Positions 34,448 to 42,678 of a stretch of DNA of 64,000 bases are shown here, piece after piece. The position numbers and the translations under genes are program-made. The DNA is taken from the NCBI RefSeq assembly GCF_001665395.1, contig NZ_LZSG01000044.1, forward strand, positions 398,709 to 462,708, read 5' to 3'. The notes under the pieces are model-generated. The model saw only the letters and a program-made list of their open reading frames with translations, was not told where the DNA came from and did no database searches. The DNA is from Mycobacterium sp. 1164966.3 (GTDB lineage Bacteria; Actinomycetota; Actinomycetes; Mycobacteriales; Mycobacteriaceae). Numbering within the stretch: position 1 is the stretch's first letter; the number at the start of each line of letters is the position of its first letter.

Positions 34448-36136
34448 TCACTTCTCCATCACGTAACTGCCGGGCGCCGGACCTAGCGGCGGGAAGCCTT
34501 CCCCCCCAAGCATTTTGGGGGCATCGACCTCTGGGCCGCTGCGTTCGGCCAGCCAGCCCACATAGTCCGGCCACCAGGAGTCGGCGAATTTCTGCGCGGA
34601 GTCGAGCCACTGCTGGGGATCTTCGGCATCGACCGGCCCCGTTCGGAAGGACGCCTTTGGATTGCCGGGCGGATTGACCAACGCGGCGATGTGCCCGCTG
34701 GTGGACAGCACGTATCGGTTGTCCTTGCTGCCGAGCAAGCGCGCGCTGCGATAGGTCGCCTGCCATGGGGAAATGTGATCGGCGACCCCGCCTATCACGT
34801 AGGCATCACAGCTGATCTTGGCCAGGTCGACCGGGCTGCCCAGCATGCTGACCTCGCCCCCAGGGACCAGCGAGTTCCGCAGTCCCATCAACACCATGTC
34901 GCGGTGCAGCGCGGCGGCCATCCGGGTGGTGTCGGCATTCCAGAACAACACATCGAACGCCGCGGGCTTGCGGCCCTGCACGTAGTTGTTCACCACGTAA
35001 CGCCACACCAGGTCGGTGGGTCGCAGCCAGGCGAACATCTCGGCCATGTCGCGTCCGTCTAGGAAACCCTTTTTGGCCGAAACCCGAATCGCGGCCTGCG
35101 CGGCGCGATCACTCATCGCGGCGGCGGCGAAACCGGCCCGGGTCTCATCCAGCACGGTGACCGCCAGAGTGAGGCCGGCGATCCGATCGGCCTCGCCGAT
35201 GTTGGCCAGGTGGGCCGCAGTCATCGCCGCCAGGATGCCGCCCGAGCAGGTGGCCAGCAGGTGCACATTATCGGTCCCACCGATCTTCTGCACCGCGTCC
35301 ATCGCTTCGACGATCGCCCCGCCGTAGGCATCGAAACCCCAATCCCGGTGACGCGCTTGAGGATTGCGCCACGACATCACGAACACCTGCTGACCCTGTT
35401 GGACGAAGTACTCGATCATGCTGCGGCCAGGTGCGATGTCCATGATGTAGTACTTGTTGATCACTGGCGGCACCATGAGCAGCGGAATGCTGCGTACTTT
35501 GGCGGTCTGTGGGGCGTATTGAATCAACTCGAACATCGAAGTCTGCAGCACCACAGCACCTTTGGTGACGGCCACGGTCTCTCCCACCGCAAAGGCATCG
35601 GGCTCGACCATGGCCGGCACCCGCGGCTTTGAAAGCATGTCGCGGGCAAAGGCTTTCGCCCCCCGGACTGCGCTCAGACCACCGGTGTCGATCAATGCCT
35701 TCCAGCCCAGCGGGCTGATCAGCGGGTTGTTGCTGGGTGCCAGGCCCTCGATAAAGTTGTCCACCACGAACTGCATCTTCTCGTTGTCACGCCAGTCCAG
35801 CTGGGCGTCGGCGAGCAGCCCTTCCGCGGTCTCGGCTCCGGCCAGGTAAGCCTGCATGACCCGGTGCAGCAGCGGATTCTCCTGCCATGCAGGGTCGGCG
35901 AACCGCTTGTCGGCCCGCGCCGGAGCGCGGTGCGAGTTGCCCGCCGCGATGCTGCCGAGCTCACGGGTGAGCGTGGCAGCGCGGTCGGCCACCGCGCCAG
36001 GGTGCTGCGCGAGGTTCGCGGCGACGCGAGCCCAGGTGGCGTCGGGCATCATCCGCCTGGCGAACGGCCGGGTCGCGCTCGTGAGCAACAGGTCGAGCGG
36101 GGCGGCCAGTTCGTCTGGTCTTGTTTGAGTTGCCAT
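34448..36136 (-). CDS. phaC: class II-like polyhydroxyalkanoate synthase (PhaC)
   Basis: A 562-residue protein with the length and layout of medium-chain PHA synthases. The catalytic set is C297 (ATCSGG), D453 (VADHISPW) and H482 (SGHIAALVNPPGNPK). The lipase-like box is A-T-C-S-G-G rather than G-x-C-x-G-G, so its first Gly is changed. The synthase joins (R)-3-hydroxyacyl-CoA units into polyester granules. The 3' end includes a C-rich palindrome that encodes PKMLGG. It lies two bases downstream of the acyl-CoA ligase and one base before phaZ. A non-storage role as an acyl transferase is possible. Confidence 0.87.
   Translation of the reverse strand: MATQTRPDELAAPLDLLLTSATRPFARRMMPDATWARVAANLAQHPGAVADRAATLTRELGSIAAGNSHRAPARADKRFADPAWQENPLLHRVMQAYLAGAETAEGLLADAQLDWRDNEKMQFVVDNFIEGLAPSNNPLISPLGWKALIDTGGLSAVRGAKAFARDMLSKPRVPAMVEPDAFAVGETVAVTKGAVVLQTSMFELIQYAPQTAKVRSIPLLMVPPVINKYYIMDIAPGRSMIEYFVQQGQQVFVMSWRNPQARHRDWGFDAYGGAIVEAMDAVQKIGGTDNVHLLATCSGGILAAMTAAHLANIGEADRIAGLTLAVTVLDETRAGFAAAAMSDRAAQAAIRVSAKKGFLDGRDMAEMFAWLRPTDLVWRYVVNNYVQGRKPAAFDVLFWNADTTRMAAALHRDMVLMGLRNSLVPGGEVSMLGSPVDLAKISCDAYVIGGVADHISPWQATYRSARLLGSKDNRYVLSTSGHIAALVNPPGNPKASFRTGPVDAEDPQQWLDSAQKFADSWWPDYVGWLAERSGPEVDAPKMLGGEGFPPLGPAPGSYVMEK
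34503..34521. repeat. C-rich palindrome inside the 3' end of phaC
   Basis: CCCCCAA-GCATT-TTGGGGG is an inverted repeat with 7-base arms and a 5-base loop, preceded by two more C. It falls in the last 30 codons of phaC, in frame, and encodes part of DAPKMLGGEGFPP. It looks like a mobile palindromic element absorbed into a poorly conserved C-terminal tail. Confidence 0.6.
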
Positions 36137-36138
36137 GG

Positions 36139-37650
36139 TTATCGGGTGCTTTCGGTTGTCGGAACTGTGATGTCGCGCTTTTGGACCTTTCCGGTGGGTC
36201 CCTTGGGCAGCTCGTCGACGAGCCAGACCTTGCGCGGGTACTTGTAGGCGGCCACCCGCTCCTTGACGTAATCGCGCAGCTCGTCAGGGCTAACCGCGGC
36301 ATCTTTCTTGAGCGCGACCGCGGCGCCGACTTCCTCACCGAGAGAGTCGTGCGGGATGCCGACGACGGCGGCCTCGGCCACTGCCGGATGCTCGTAGAGC
36401 ACTTCCTCGATCTCGCGGGGATACACGTTGTAGCCACCGCGGATGATCATGTCCTTGGTGCGGTCGACGATGTAGAAGTAGCCATCCTCGTCGACGCGTC
36501 CGACGTCGCCGGTGTTGAGCCAGCCGTCGGCGGTGATCGTTGATTTCGTCGCTTCGGGCATATTCCAGTAGCCCTTCATGAGGTTGTGCCCGCGGATCTG
36601 AATCTCGCCCGTCTCGCCCTGGGGAACCTCAACGCCGTCCAGGTCCACCACTCGCATCTCGACGCCGTCGATCGGGGTGCCGATCGAGCCCGGTTTGCGG
36701 GGCCGGTGCGGGTGATTGAACGCGGCCGCCGGAGAACTTTCGGAGAGACCGTAGCCCTCGAGAACGGTGCAGCCAAAAGCCTTTTCGAAATCGGCGAGAA
36801 CCTGGATGGGCAGCGCCGCACCACCGGAAATGCAAGTGCGCAGACTTCGCGTCGCTCCCGGGGCGGCTTCCTCGGCCACGCTGAGCAACGCCGAATACAT
36901 CGTCGGCACCCCTTCGAACACCGTGACGGCGTCACGCTCGATCACCTCGAGGGCCTTGCGGGGATCGAACCGGGGTAAGAGCGTCAACGCCGCACCGGCC
37001 AGTACCGCGCCGTTGAGCCCACAGGTCAGCCCGAACACGTGAAACAGCGGCAAGCAGCCCATCACCACGTCGTCCGGCCCGGTTTCGATGAGCGTGCGGA
37101 CGCCGACGTCGGCGTTGCGGCCCAGATTGCCGTGAGTGAGCATGGCGCCCTTGGGTTTTCCGGTGGTGCCGGACGTGTGCAGGATGACGGCGACGTCGTC
37201 GTCGTCGCGTTCTACGGGGGACTCCTGGGCGGGGAGGTCGCTGATCAGCTCGGCCAGTCCGGCATCGTCGACAACCCAGCACTTGGCGCCCACCTCGGCG
37301 ACACCGGCGTTGGCCTCGTCTGCGAAGGCGGGTGTGGCGAACAATGCTTTGGCGCTGGTGTTGGAAAGGTAGAAGGCCACCTCGCGGGATTTCAGCAGCG
37401 GATTCATCGGGACCGCGGTCGCGCCGCGATACATGATCCCGTAGAAAGCGATCGCGAATGCCGGTGTGTTGGGCAACATCAGGCCAACTCGATCGCCCGG
37501 TTCAACCCCGGCCTGCTCCAGCAACGTCGCCACGCGCGCGGCTGCGGCGTCGAACTCGGTGAAGGTGAACTGCAAATCGTCACAGCGGAGCGCAACGCGG
37601 TCGGGGTGACGCTCTTTCGATGCAACGAGATTGGCGCTTAGTGCGGTCAT
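36139..37650 (-). CDS. long-chain fatty-acid-CoA ligase (FadD-type)
   Basis: A 503-residue ANL-superfamily enzyme. The AMP loop is HTSGTTGKPKG, followed by GYGLSESSPAA, the hinge DGWLNTGDVGRVDEDGY (in pieces: GWLNTGDVG, DRTKDMI), and the C-terminal catalytic Lys in GPTGKVQKRDI. It activates a fatty or hydroxy acid as the CoA ester. ATG 37650 is preceded by GGGAGG. It is the first gene of the operon with phaC, phaZ and an acyl-CoA dehydrogenase, and is divergent from a PucR-type regulator. Confidence 0.92.
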   Translation of the reverse strand: MTALSANLVASKERHPDRVALRCDDLQFTFTEFDAAAARVATLLEQAGVEPGDRVGLMLPNTPAFAIAFYGIMYRGATAVPMNPLLKSREVAFYLSNTSAKALFATPAFADEANAGVAEVGAKCWVVDDAGLAELISDLPAQESPVERDDDDVAVILHTSGTTGKPKGAMLTHGNLGRNADVGVRTLIETGPDDVVMGCLPLFHVFGLTCGLNGAVLAGAALTLLPRFDPRKALEVIERDAVTVFEGVPTMYSALLSVAEEAAPGATRSLRTCISGGAALPIQVLADFEKAFGCTVLEGYGLSESSPAAAFNHPHRPRKPGSIGTPIDGVEMRVVDLDGVEVPQGETGEIQIRGHNLMKGYWNMPEATKSTITADGWLNTGDVGRVDEDGYFYIVDRTKDMIIRGGYNVYPREIEEVLYEHPAVAEAAVVGIPHDSLGEEVGAAVALKKDAAVSPDELRDYVKERVAAYKYPRKVWLVDELPKGPTGKVQKRDITVPTTESTR

Positions 37651-37794
37651 GAGCTGCCTCCGGGAAGTGCTTGCCGTGCGTGTTTCCAGCGTCGTCTCTG
37701 CGACCGCAGACCACAATGTGCGCGCAAACAACAGCGAGCCCTGTTCGGTGTTACCGCGGACATCGGCGCGTTTCCGGGCATAGGGTTTGGCGGT

Positions 37795-39003
37795 ATGGGC
37801 GTGGTATCCGAGCCCCGCAGCGGGCCGCGCGGCGCGGCGGTGGATCCGCACGTCATCGAGCTCGGCAAGCTCATGCTGGCCCGCGCCCCGGAGCTGGGCA
37901 TGGCCATGGCCGACGTGCTCTGCCGCGAGATCGACGCATACCGGGACGGCAGCGTCGTTACCCGGGATCAGGTCGCCGAAAGCTGTGTCGCGAACGTGAC
38001 ATTCATCTTCCACTCGCTGGCCGGGGAAGCCGATGTCTCGCCGGCCGAGCAGACCGGCACCGAGCGTGCACTGGCCGGTGTGCCGCTGCCGGCGGTGATG
38101 ACCGCCTATCGGATGGGTTTCCGATTCATGTGGGAGGAGACCCTGGCCACCGCCCGGGCCGCGGCAATACCCACCGAGTCGATCCTGGATGCGACCGCAC
38201 GGGTCTTCTTCGCCCAAGAGACCTTCACCCAGGCCATGAGCGATGCCTACCGCCAACAATTGACGGCCCAGATCCTAGAGCGGGAGGAAGAGCGATCGGC
38301 GCTGGTGGAAGCGCTGCTGTCGCGGCGCATGACCGATCGGCAGAGCCTCTGGGAGGCGGCCGACCTGTTGCGGCTGCCGACTTCCGGACCCTACGTCGTG
38401 GTGGCGGCCGAGCTGCCCGCGATCGGGAAGCTGGGATTGCCGGCAATCGAGAACAAGCTGTCCGCCCGTGACATCCGCTCGGCATGGCGGCTGCTGCCGG
38501 ACTTACAGGTCGGGATCGTGCATCTGCGACCGTCCGACGGCCACGGCGCGCTGCTCGAGGTACTGCGACAGGCCGCTACCGCCCGTGTCGGCATCAGTCC
38601 ACCGTTTCACGAGCTGTCCGAGACCAGCGACGCGCTGCGATACGCCCGGCTGGCGGTCAGCGGGAAACCCTCGTCGGAGTCTCTGGTCGCCGTGTTCGAC
38701 GACACGCCGCTCGCGGTCGCGGCGGTCAGCGCACCCGAGGTCATGGCGAAGATCAAGTCGTCGCTGCTGGGGCGGGTGGACGAACTGCCGGCCGACGAAC
38801 GCACAGTGCTGCTAGACACCTTTCAGGCTTGGCTGCAGGCGGGCGGCTCTGCCAACGACACCGCCACCCTGATTTATTGCCATCCCAATACCGTCCGGCA
38901 CCGGCTGCGCCGCATCGAGGAGTTGACCGGCCGAACGCTTTCGCGGCCACGCGATCTCGCCGAGCTGTGTCTGGCCTTCGAGATCGAGCGGCGCCTGCCT
39001 TAG
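37795..39003 (+). CDS. PucR/CdaR-family transcriptional regulator (divergent to the PHA operon)
   Basis: A 402-residue regulator. The N-terminal RsbR-like/GGDEF-like domain has no clear ligand motif. The C-terminal PucR helix-turn-helix reads SANDTATLIYCHPNTVRHRLRRIEELTGR (in pieces: IYCHPNTVRHRL, LTGRTLSRPRDLAEL). It starts 144 bases from the acyl-CoA ligase, head to head, so it most likely controls the ligase-phaC-phaZ-dehydrogenase operon. A paralogue is encoded at 39440-40738. Confidence 0.88.
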   Translation: MGVVSEPRSGPRGAAVDPHVIELGKLMLARAPELGMAMADVLCREIDAYRDGSVVTRDQVAESCVANVTFIFHSLAGEADVSPAEQTGTERALAGVPLPAVMTAYRMGFRFMWEETLATARAAAIPTESILDATARVFFAQETFTQAMSDAYRQQLTAQILEREEERSALVEALLSRRMTDRQSLWEAADLLRLPTSGPYVVVAAELPAIGKLGLPAIENKLSARDIRSAWRLLPDLQVGIVHLRPSDGHGALLEVLRQAATARVGISPPFHELSETSDALRYARLAVSGKPSSESLVAVFDDTPLAVAAVSAPEVMAKIKSSLLGRVDELPADERTVLLDTFQAWLQAGGSANDTATLIYCHPNTVRHRLRRIEELTGRTLSRPRDLAELCLAFEIERRLP

Positions 39004-39205
39004 TGGGCCTCTAGCGGCTTTTGTCTCGGGAAAACAACACCACACAACAACTTCGTCGGTTCGGCACATTACTGCACTGAGGCCGGGTGGGTAAATTCTC
39101 TACTCGAAGCCAGTGATTCGATCACCGCCAGCTCGAATCCTCAAGTGCTGCAATATATCCCGATCATCCCGACACCGCCGCACGGCGGAGAAACGAAGGC
39201 GAACC

Positions 39206-39391
39206 ATGTTCGAAGCCATCACCCAAATCAGCATCTACCTCGCCATGGTTCTGCTTCCGGTGCTCATCCCCGCAGCGTTCCACGTCGTCTACGTTGCCCG
39301 CGACCGGCGGCAGTCCTACCTGCGGAACCGGGCAGTCCGGATGCCCCGGGCCACCGCATACGGTCGCCTGGCCGTCCCCGCCGCTGCCTGA
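39206..39391 (+). CDS. small single-pass membrane protein, unknown function
   Basis: A 61-residue protein (MFEAITQISIYLAMVLLPVL...) with one hydrophobic helix at about 7-28, then a basic cytoplasmic tail rich in Arg (RDRRQSYLRNRAVRMPRA). GAAGG lies about seven bases before the ATG. It sits alone between two PucR-family regulators pointing toward each other. No family is recognised. The upstream gap 39004-39205 holds no gene that I can see, only an A+T-richer stretch at about 39020-39110 where a promoter could lie. Confidence 0.6.
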   Translation: MFEAITQISIYLAMVLLPVLIPAAFHVVYVARDRRQSYLRNRAVRMPRATAYGRLAVPAAA

Positions 39392-39439
39392 TCCGTACCC
39401 ACAGAACCCGCCCGGGCCCGCCAAAGTCGCCGGGCCCGG

Positions 39440-40738
39440 TCAGTTCGTTTGCAGGACCGCGGCGCCGTACCAGTGACAGGCGAGCAATGCCAGTTCCACC
39501 TCGAGCCGGTCCGTACCGATCTCGCGGCCGCGCCGGGCAACGGCCCGGCCCACTCGGTATTTGACCGAGTTGAAGTGCATGCTGAGTTCCTCGGCGGCCA
39601 CCTTGTAGCTGCCGCCGCAGCCCAGATACACCCGCAGTGTGTCGCGTAGCCGCGCGTCGTTCTCGGTGTCGGCGGCAAGGTTGCCGAGCACGTCGGCCAC
39701 CCATTCGCGGGTGCCGGCCACGTCTCCGCCGAGTCGCGCGACAACCGACAGGCCCGGGTCGCTGGCGGCGATCACCCTCGGTGCCGAAGAGTTCGGCTGT
39801 TCGGTGACGATCGCGACGTCGCGGGCCTCGGCTGCCTGGCGGTGCGAGTGGCGGAAGCCGTCGATACCGGCGCCCATCGTCCCGATTGCCACGCTGGGCG
39901 AGTCCTTCTCGGTCTGTGCGAACCGGCGAATCGTTGCCACGGCGTCGTCGACCGCTGCCCGATAGGGCAGCCAGCCCCACCCGCTGCTGCGGTCCGCGGC
40001 GACGAACAGCGGGCCGGCGTCGACACCGGCGGCTTCGCCCAGTTCGCGCAAGAACTTCTGCAGCCGGGGAAGTTCGTCGACTTCGGCGCCCTGGTCCGGA
40101 TACCACAGGACCAGTCCGACGTGGTGCCAGCGCAGCGGATAGCGGATCGACGTGGTCGCCGCATCGACATCGATGCTCTTGGTTGCGGCCAGGATCTCCC
40201 GTACCCGCACGCCGCGCAGGGTGTTCTGGTTTTCCAGCCATCGTTCGCGTTCGTCTTCGTAGATCACGACGACCTGCTGCGACATCCAGTCGATGTAGGC
40301 GAATATCGCGGTGCCCATCGCCTCGATCACCGCTACCCGCATCGCGTCGGGGATGTCGATCGCACGCAATTCGGCGAAGATCAGCTCGGTCATCCGGCGC
40401 TGACCAAGCCGGTAGGCGCGCACCAGCGCATTGACGGGAACCCCATGCTGGGCCAGGCGGCGCGCATATTCCAGCGCCGCAGTGGGGGCCTCGACACGCT
40501 CGACCGCAATGTCGTAGCGCATCGCGTGCAACATGGTGTCGACGTTGCCCTCGATGCTGGCCCAGAGCAGCTCCATGATGCGCGGGTCCCGGCGCAGATC
40601 GGCGATTTGATCCTTCAGAGCGGCATGAATCTCCGACGTCACGTCGGCCAGCCGACCGTGCAATCGGGCGGCGATGTCGGCGACGTAGCGGCTCACCTCG
40701 ACTTGGGCATCGAGGGTGCCCGGCCGCGGTTTCTCCAC
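39440..40738 (-). CDS. second PucR/CdaR-family regulator
   Basis: A 432-residue regulator with the same architecture as the protein at 37795. The C-terminal HTH is GSYKVAAEELSMHFNSVKYRV (in pieces: LGCGGSYKVAAEEL, MHFNSVKYRVGRAV). A central GGDEF-like domain lacks catalytic residues. The start is GTG 40738 (VEKPRPGTLDAQ); the frame extends upstream without similarity. It is divergent from the DUF3556 gene across 137 bases, suggesting it controls that gene and the FAD oxidoreductase. Confidence 0.87.
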   Translation of the reverse strand: MEKPRPGTLDAQVEVSRYVADIAARLHGRLADVTSEIHAALKDQIADLRRDPRIMELLWASIEGNVDTMLHAMRYDIAVERVEAPTAALEYARRLAQHGVPVNALVRAYRLGQRRMTELIFAELRAIDIPDAMRVAVIEAMGTAIFAYIDWMSQQVVVIYEDERERWLENQNTLRGVRVREILAATKSIDVDAATTSIRYPLRWHHVGLVLWYPDQGAEVDELPRLQKFLRELGEAAGVDAGPLFVAADRSSGWGWLPYRAAVDDAVATIRRFAQTEKDSPSVAIGTMGAGIDGFRHSHRQAAEARDVAIVTEQPNSSAPRVIAASDPGLSVVARLGGDVAGTREWVADVLGNLAADTENDARLRDTLRVYLGCGGSYKVAAEELSMHFNSVKYRVGRAVARRGREIGTDRLEVELALLACHWYGAAVLQTN

Positions 40739-40875
40739 GCTCTCGACGTTAGCCGCCGCAGTTGTTTTTGGGCGATAATGCCGCCGGCCAGGTTTGTCGG
40801 TCAGCGACTGTCTCGCGCGTTCGCGAATTCCTAGCGTTAGCGGCACTCTGTCGTCGCAACCAAGGAGCCACCACC

Positions 40876-42678
40876 ATGGCACTCACCCAACCTCACCTCG
40901 CCGCCGTCGATCCGGACGAGTTCTTGCGCAAGCCGCTGATGGAGCGAATGCGTATCCTCGCCGCGGATTGGGCCGAAAACGGTTTCGGCTCACCACGGAT
41001 CGTCCACCTGATCTACATCGTGAAGCTGGTCGTGTTCTTCGCGATCGGCGGGATCACGGTAGCCACGGCGACATCGGGCCTGCCGGCTTTCTGGCATGTC
41101 ACCGACTGGTGGAACCAGCCGATCGTCTACCAGAAAGTCATCCTGTGGACCGTGCTGCTCGAGGCCATCGGCGTCGCCGGATCCTGGGGTCCGCTGGCCG
41201 GCAAGATCAAGCCGATGACCGGCGGCATCTACTTCTGGGCCCGGCCGAACACCATCCGGTTGCGCCCGTGGAAGTGGGTACCTTTCACCAACGGTGACCG
41301 GCGCACCTGGTTCGACATCGGGCTGTACCTGGCGCTGCTTGCCAGCCTGGCCGTTGCCTTGGTGCTGCCGGGTGTGCACAGCGACTCGCTGTCAAAGATG
41401 GTGCCGGACAACGTATCCGGACTGGTAAGCCCCGCGCTGCTGGTGGCCCCGATCGCGTTGCTGGTTTTGGTGGGCCTGCGGGACAAGACCATCTTCCTGG
41501 CCGCCCGCGGCGAGCAGTACTTCCCGGCACTGGTGTTCTTCGCCGTACTGCCCTTCACCAACATGATCGTCGCGCTGAAGATGCTGATCGTGGTGGTATG
41601 GGTGGGCGCCGGCTTCTCGAAGTTCGGCAAGCACTTCTCCAACGTGATTCCGCCGATGGTCAGCAACAGCCCCTTCATTCCGTCCAAGTGGCTGAAGCGG
41701 GCGCACTACCGGGATTTCCCGCGCGACATGCGGCCGTCGCGGGTGGCGGATTTCATGGCACACGTCAACGGCACCTTCGTCGAGATCGTCGCCCCGCTGG
41801 TCCTGTTCTTCTCCACCAACAAATGGCTGACGCTGGCCGCGGCGCTGCTCATGGTGGCCTTCCACCTGTTCATCATCTCGACCTTCCCGCTGGCCGTCCC
41901 GCTGGAATGGAACGTCGTATTCGCTTACACCACAGCGTTTTTGTTCCTCGGGTTCCCGAATCGCGACGGATACGCCCCGTGGGACATGACGCCGCCCTGG
42001 CTGGCCGCCGTCATTGCCGCGGGTCTGCTGTTCTTCCCCATTCTGGGTAACCTGCGCCCGGACAGGGTCTCCTTCCTGCCGTCGCTGCGGCAGTACGCGG
42101 GCAACTGGGCGTCGGCGGTGTGGGCGTTCGCACCGGGTGCGGAAGCCAAGCTGGACCGGGTCACCCGCTCGGCCGGAAACCAGGTCGACCAGTTCATCGC
42201 CTTCGGTTACGAACCGCAGTGGGCCGAGATCACCGCACAGAAGACCATCGCCTGGCGCACCATGCACAGTCAGGGCCGCGGCCTGTTCTCGCTGCTGGTC
42301 AGCCACCTGCCCGACGTCGACACCCGGACCGTGCGGGAAGGCGAGTTCTTGTGCAATTCCCTGATCGGGTTCAACTTCGGCGACGGCCACCTGCACAATG
42401 AAGACTTGATCAAAGCAGTGCAGCGGCAAGCCGAATTCGAGCCGGGCGAGTGTGTCATCGCCTGGGTGGAGTCGGAGGCCGTGGGCAGCGGCGTACAGCA
42501 CTACAAGTTAATCGACGCCGCTTTGGGTGTCATCGAGCGCGGGACCTGGAAGGTCGCCGACGTGGTGGCCGAACAGCCCTGGCTACCCAACGGACCCGTT
42601 CCGACGCAGGTGAGTTGGTCGCTGCGCGACGGGACGTGTTCGTCGCGGCGCGAAAGTGAGCGAGGAGCCCTGACATGA
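40876..42678 (+). CDS. DUF3556 multi-pass transmembrane protein
   Basis: A 600-residue protein with about eight to ten hydrophobic helices between residues 45 and 400, then a soluble C-terminal domain with a conserved FNFGDGHLHNEDLIKAVQRQ segment (in pieces: GFNFGDGHLHNED). Two histidine-containing parts (HLIYIVK, MAHVNGTF) are of unknown meaning. The family is known by number only. AAGGAG eight bases before ATG 40876 sets the start. The stop overlaps the FAD oxidoreductase start (ATGA), so the two work together. Electron transfer or lipid modification at the membrane is a guess. Confidence 0.85.
   Translation: MALTQPHLAAVDPDEFLRKPLMERMRILAADWAENGFGSPRIVHLIYIVKLVVFFAIGGITVATATSGLPAFWHVTDWWNQPIVYQKVILWTVLLEAIGVAGSWGPLAGKIKPMTGGIYFWARPNTIRLRPWKWVPFTNGDRRTWFDIGLYLALLASLAVALVLPGVHSDSLSKMVPDNVSGLVSPALLVAPIALLVLVGLRDKTIFLAARGEQYFPALVFFAVLPFTNMIVALKMLIVVVWVGAGFSKFGKHFSNVIPPMVSNSPFIPSKWLKRAHYRDFPRDMRPSRVADFMAHVNGTFVEIVAPLVLFFSTNKWLTLAAALLMVAFHLFIISTFPLAVPLEWNVVFAYTTAFLFLGFPNRDGYAPWDMTPPWLAAVIAAGLLFFPILGNLRPDRVSFLPSLRQYAGNWASAVWAFAPGAEAKLDRVTRSAGNQVDQFIAFGYEPQWAEITAQKTIAWRTMHSQGRGLFSLLVSHLPDVDTRTVREGEFLCNSLIGFNFGDGHLHNEDLIKAVQRQAEFEPGECVIAWVESEAVGSGVQHYKLIDAALGVIERGTWKVADVVAEQPWLPNGPVPTQVSWSLRDGTCSSRRESERGALT

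Noticed and set aside
34448..36136. phaC as an ordinary lipase or esterase
   Set aside because: Length, Cys nucleophile, DHISPW and SGHIAALVNPPGNPK are specific to PHA synthases.
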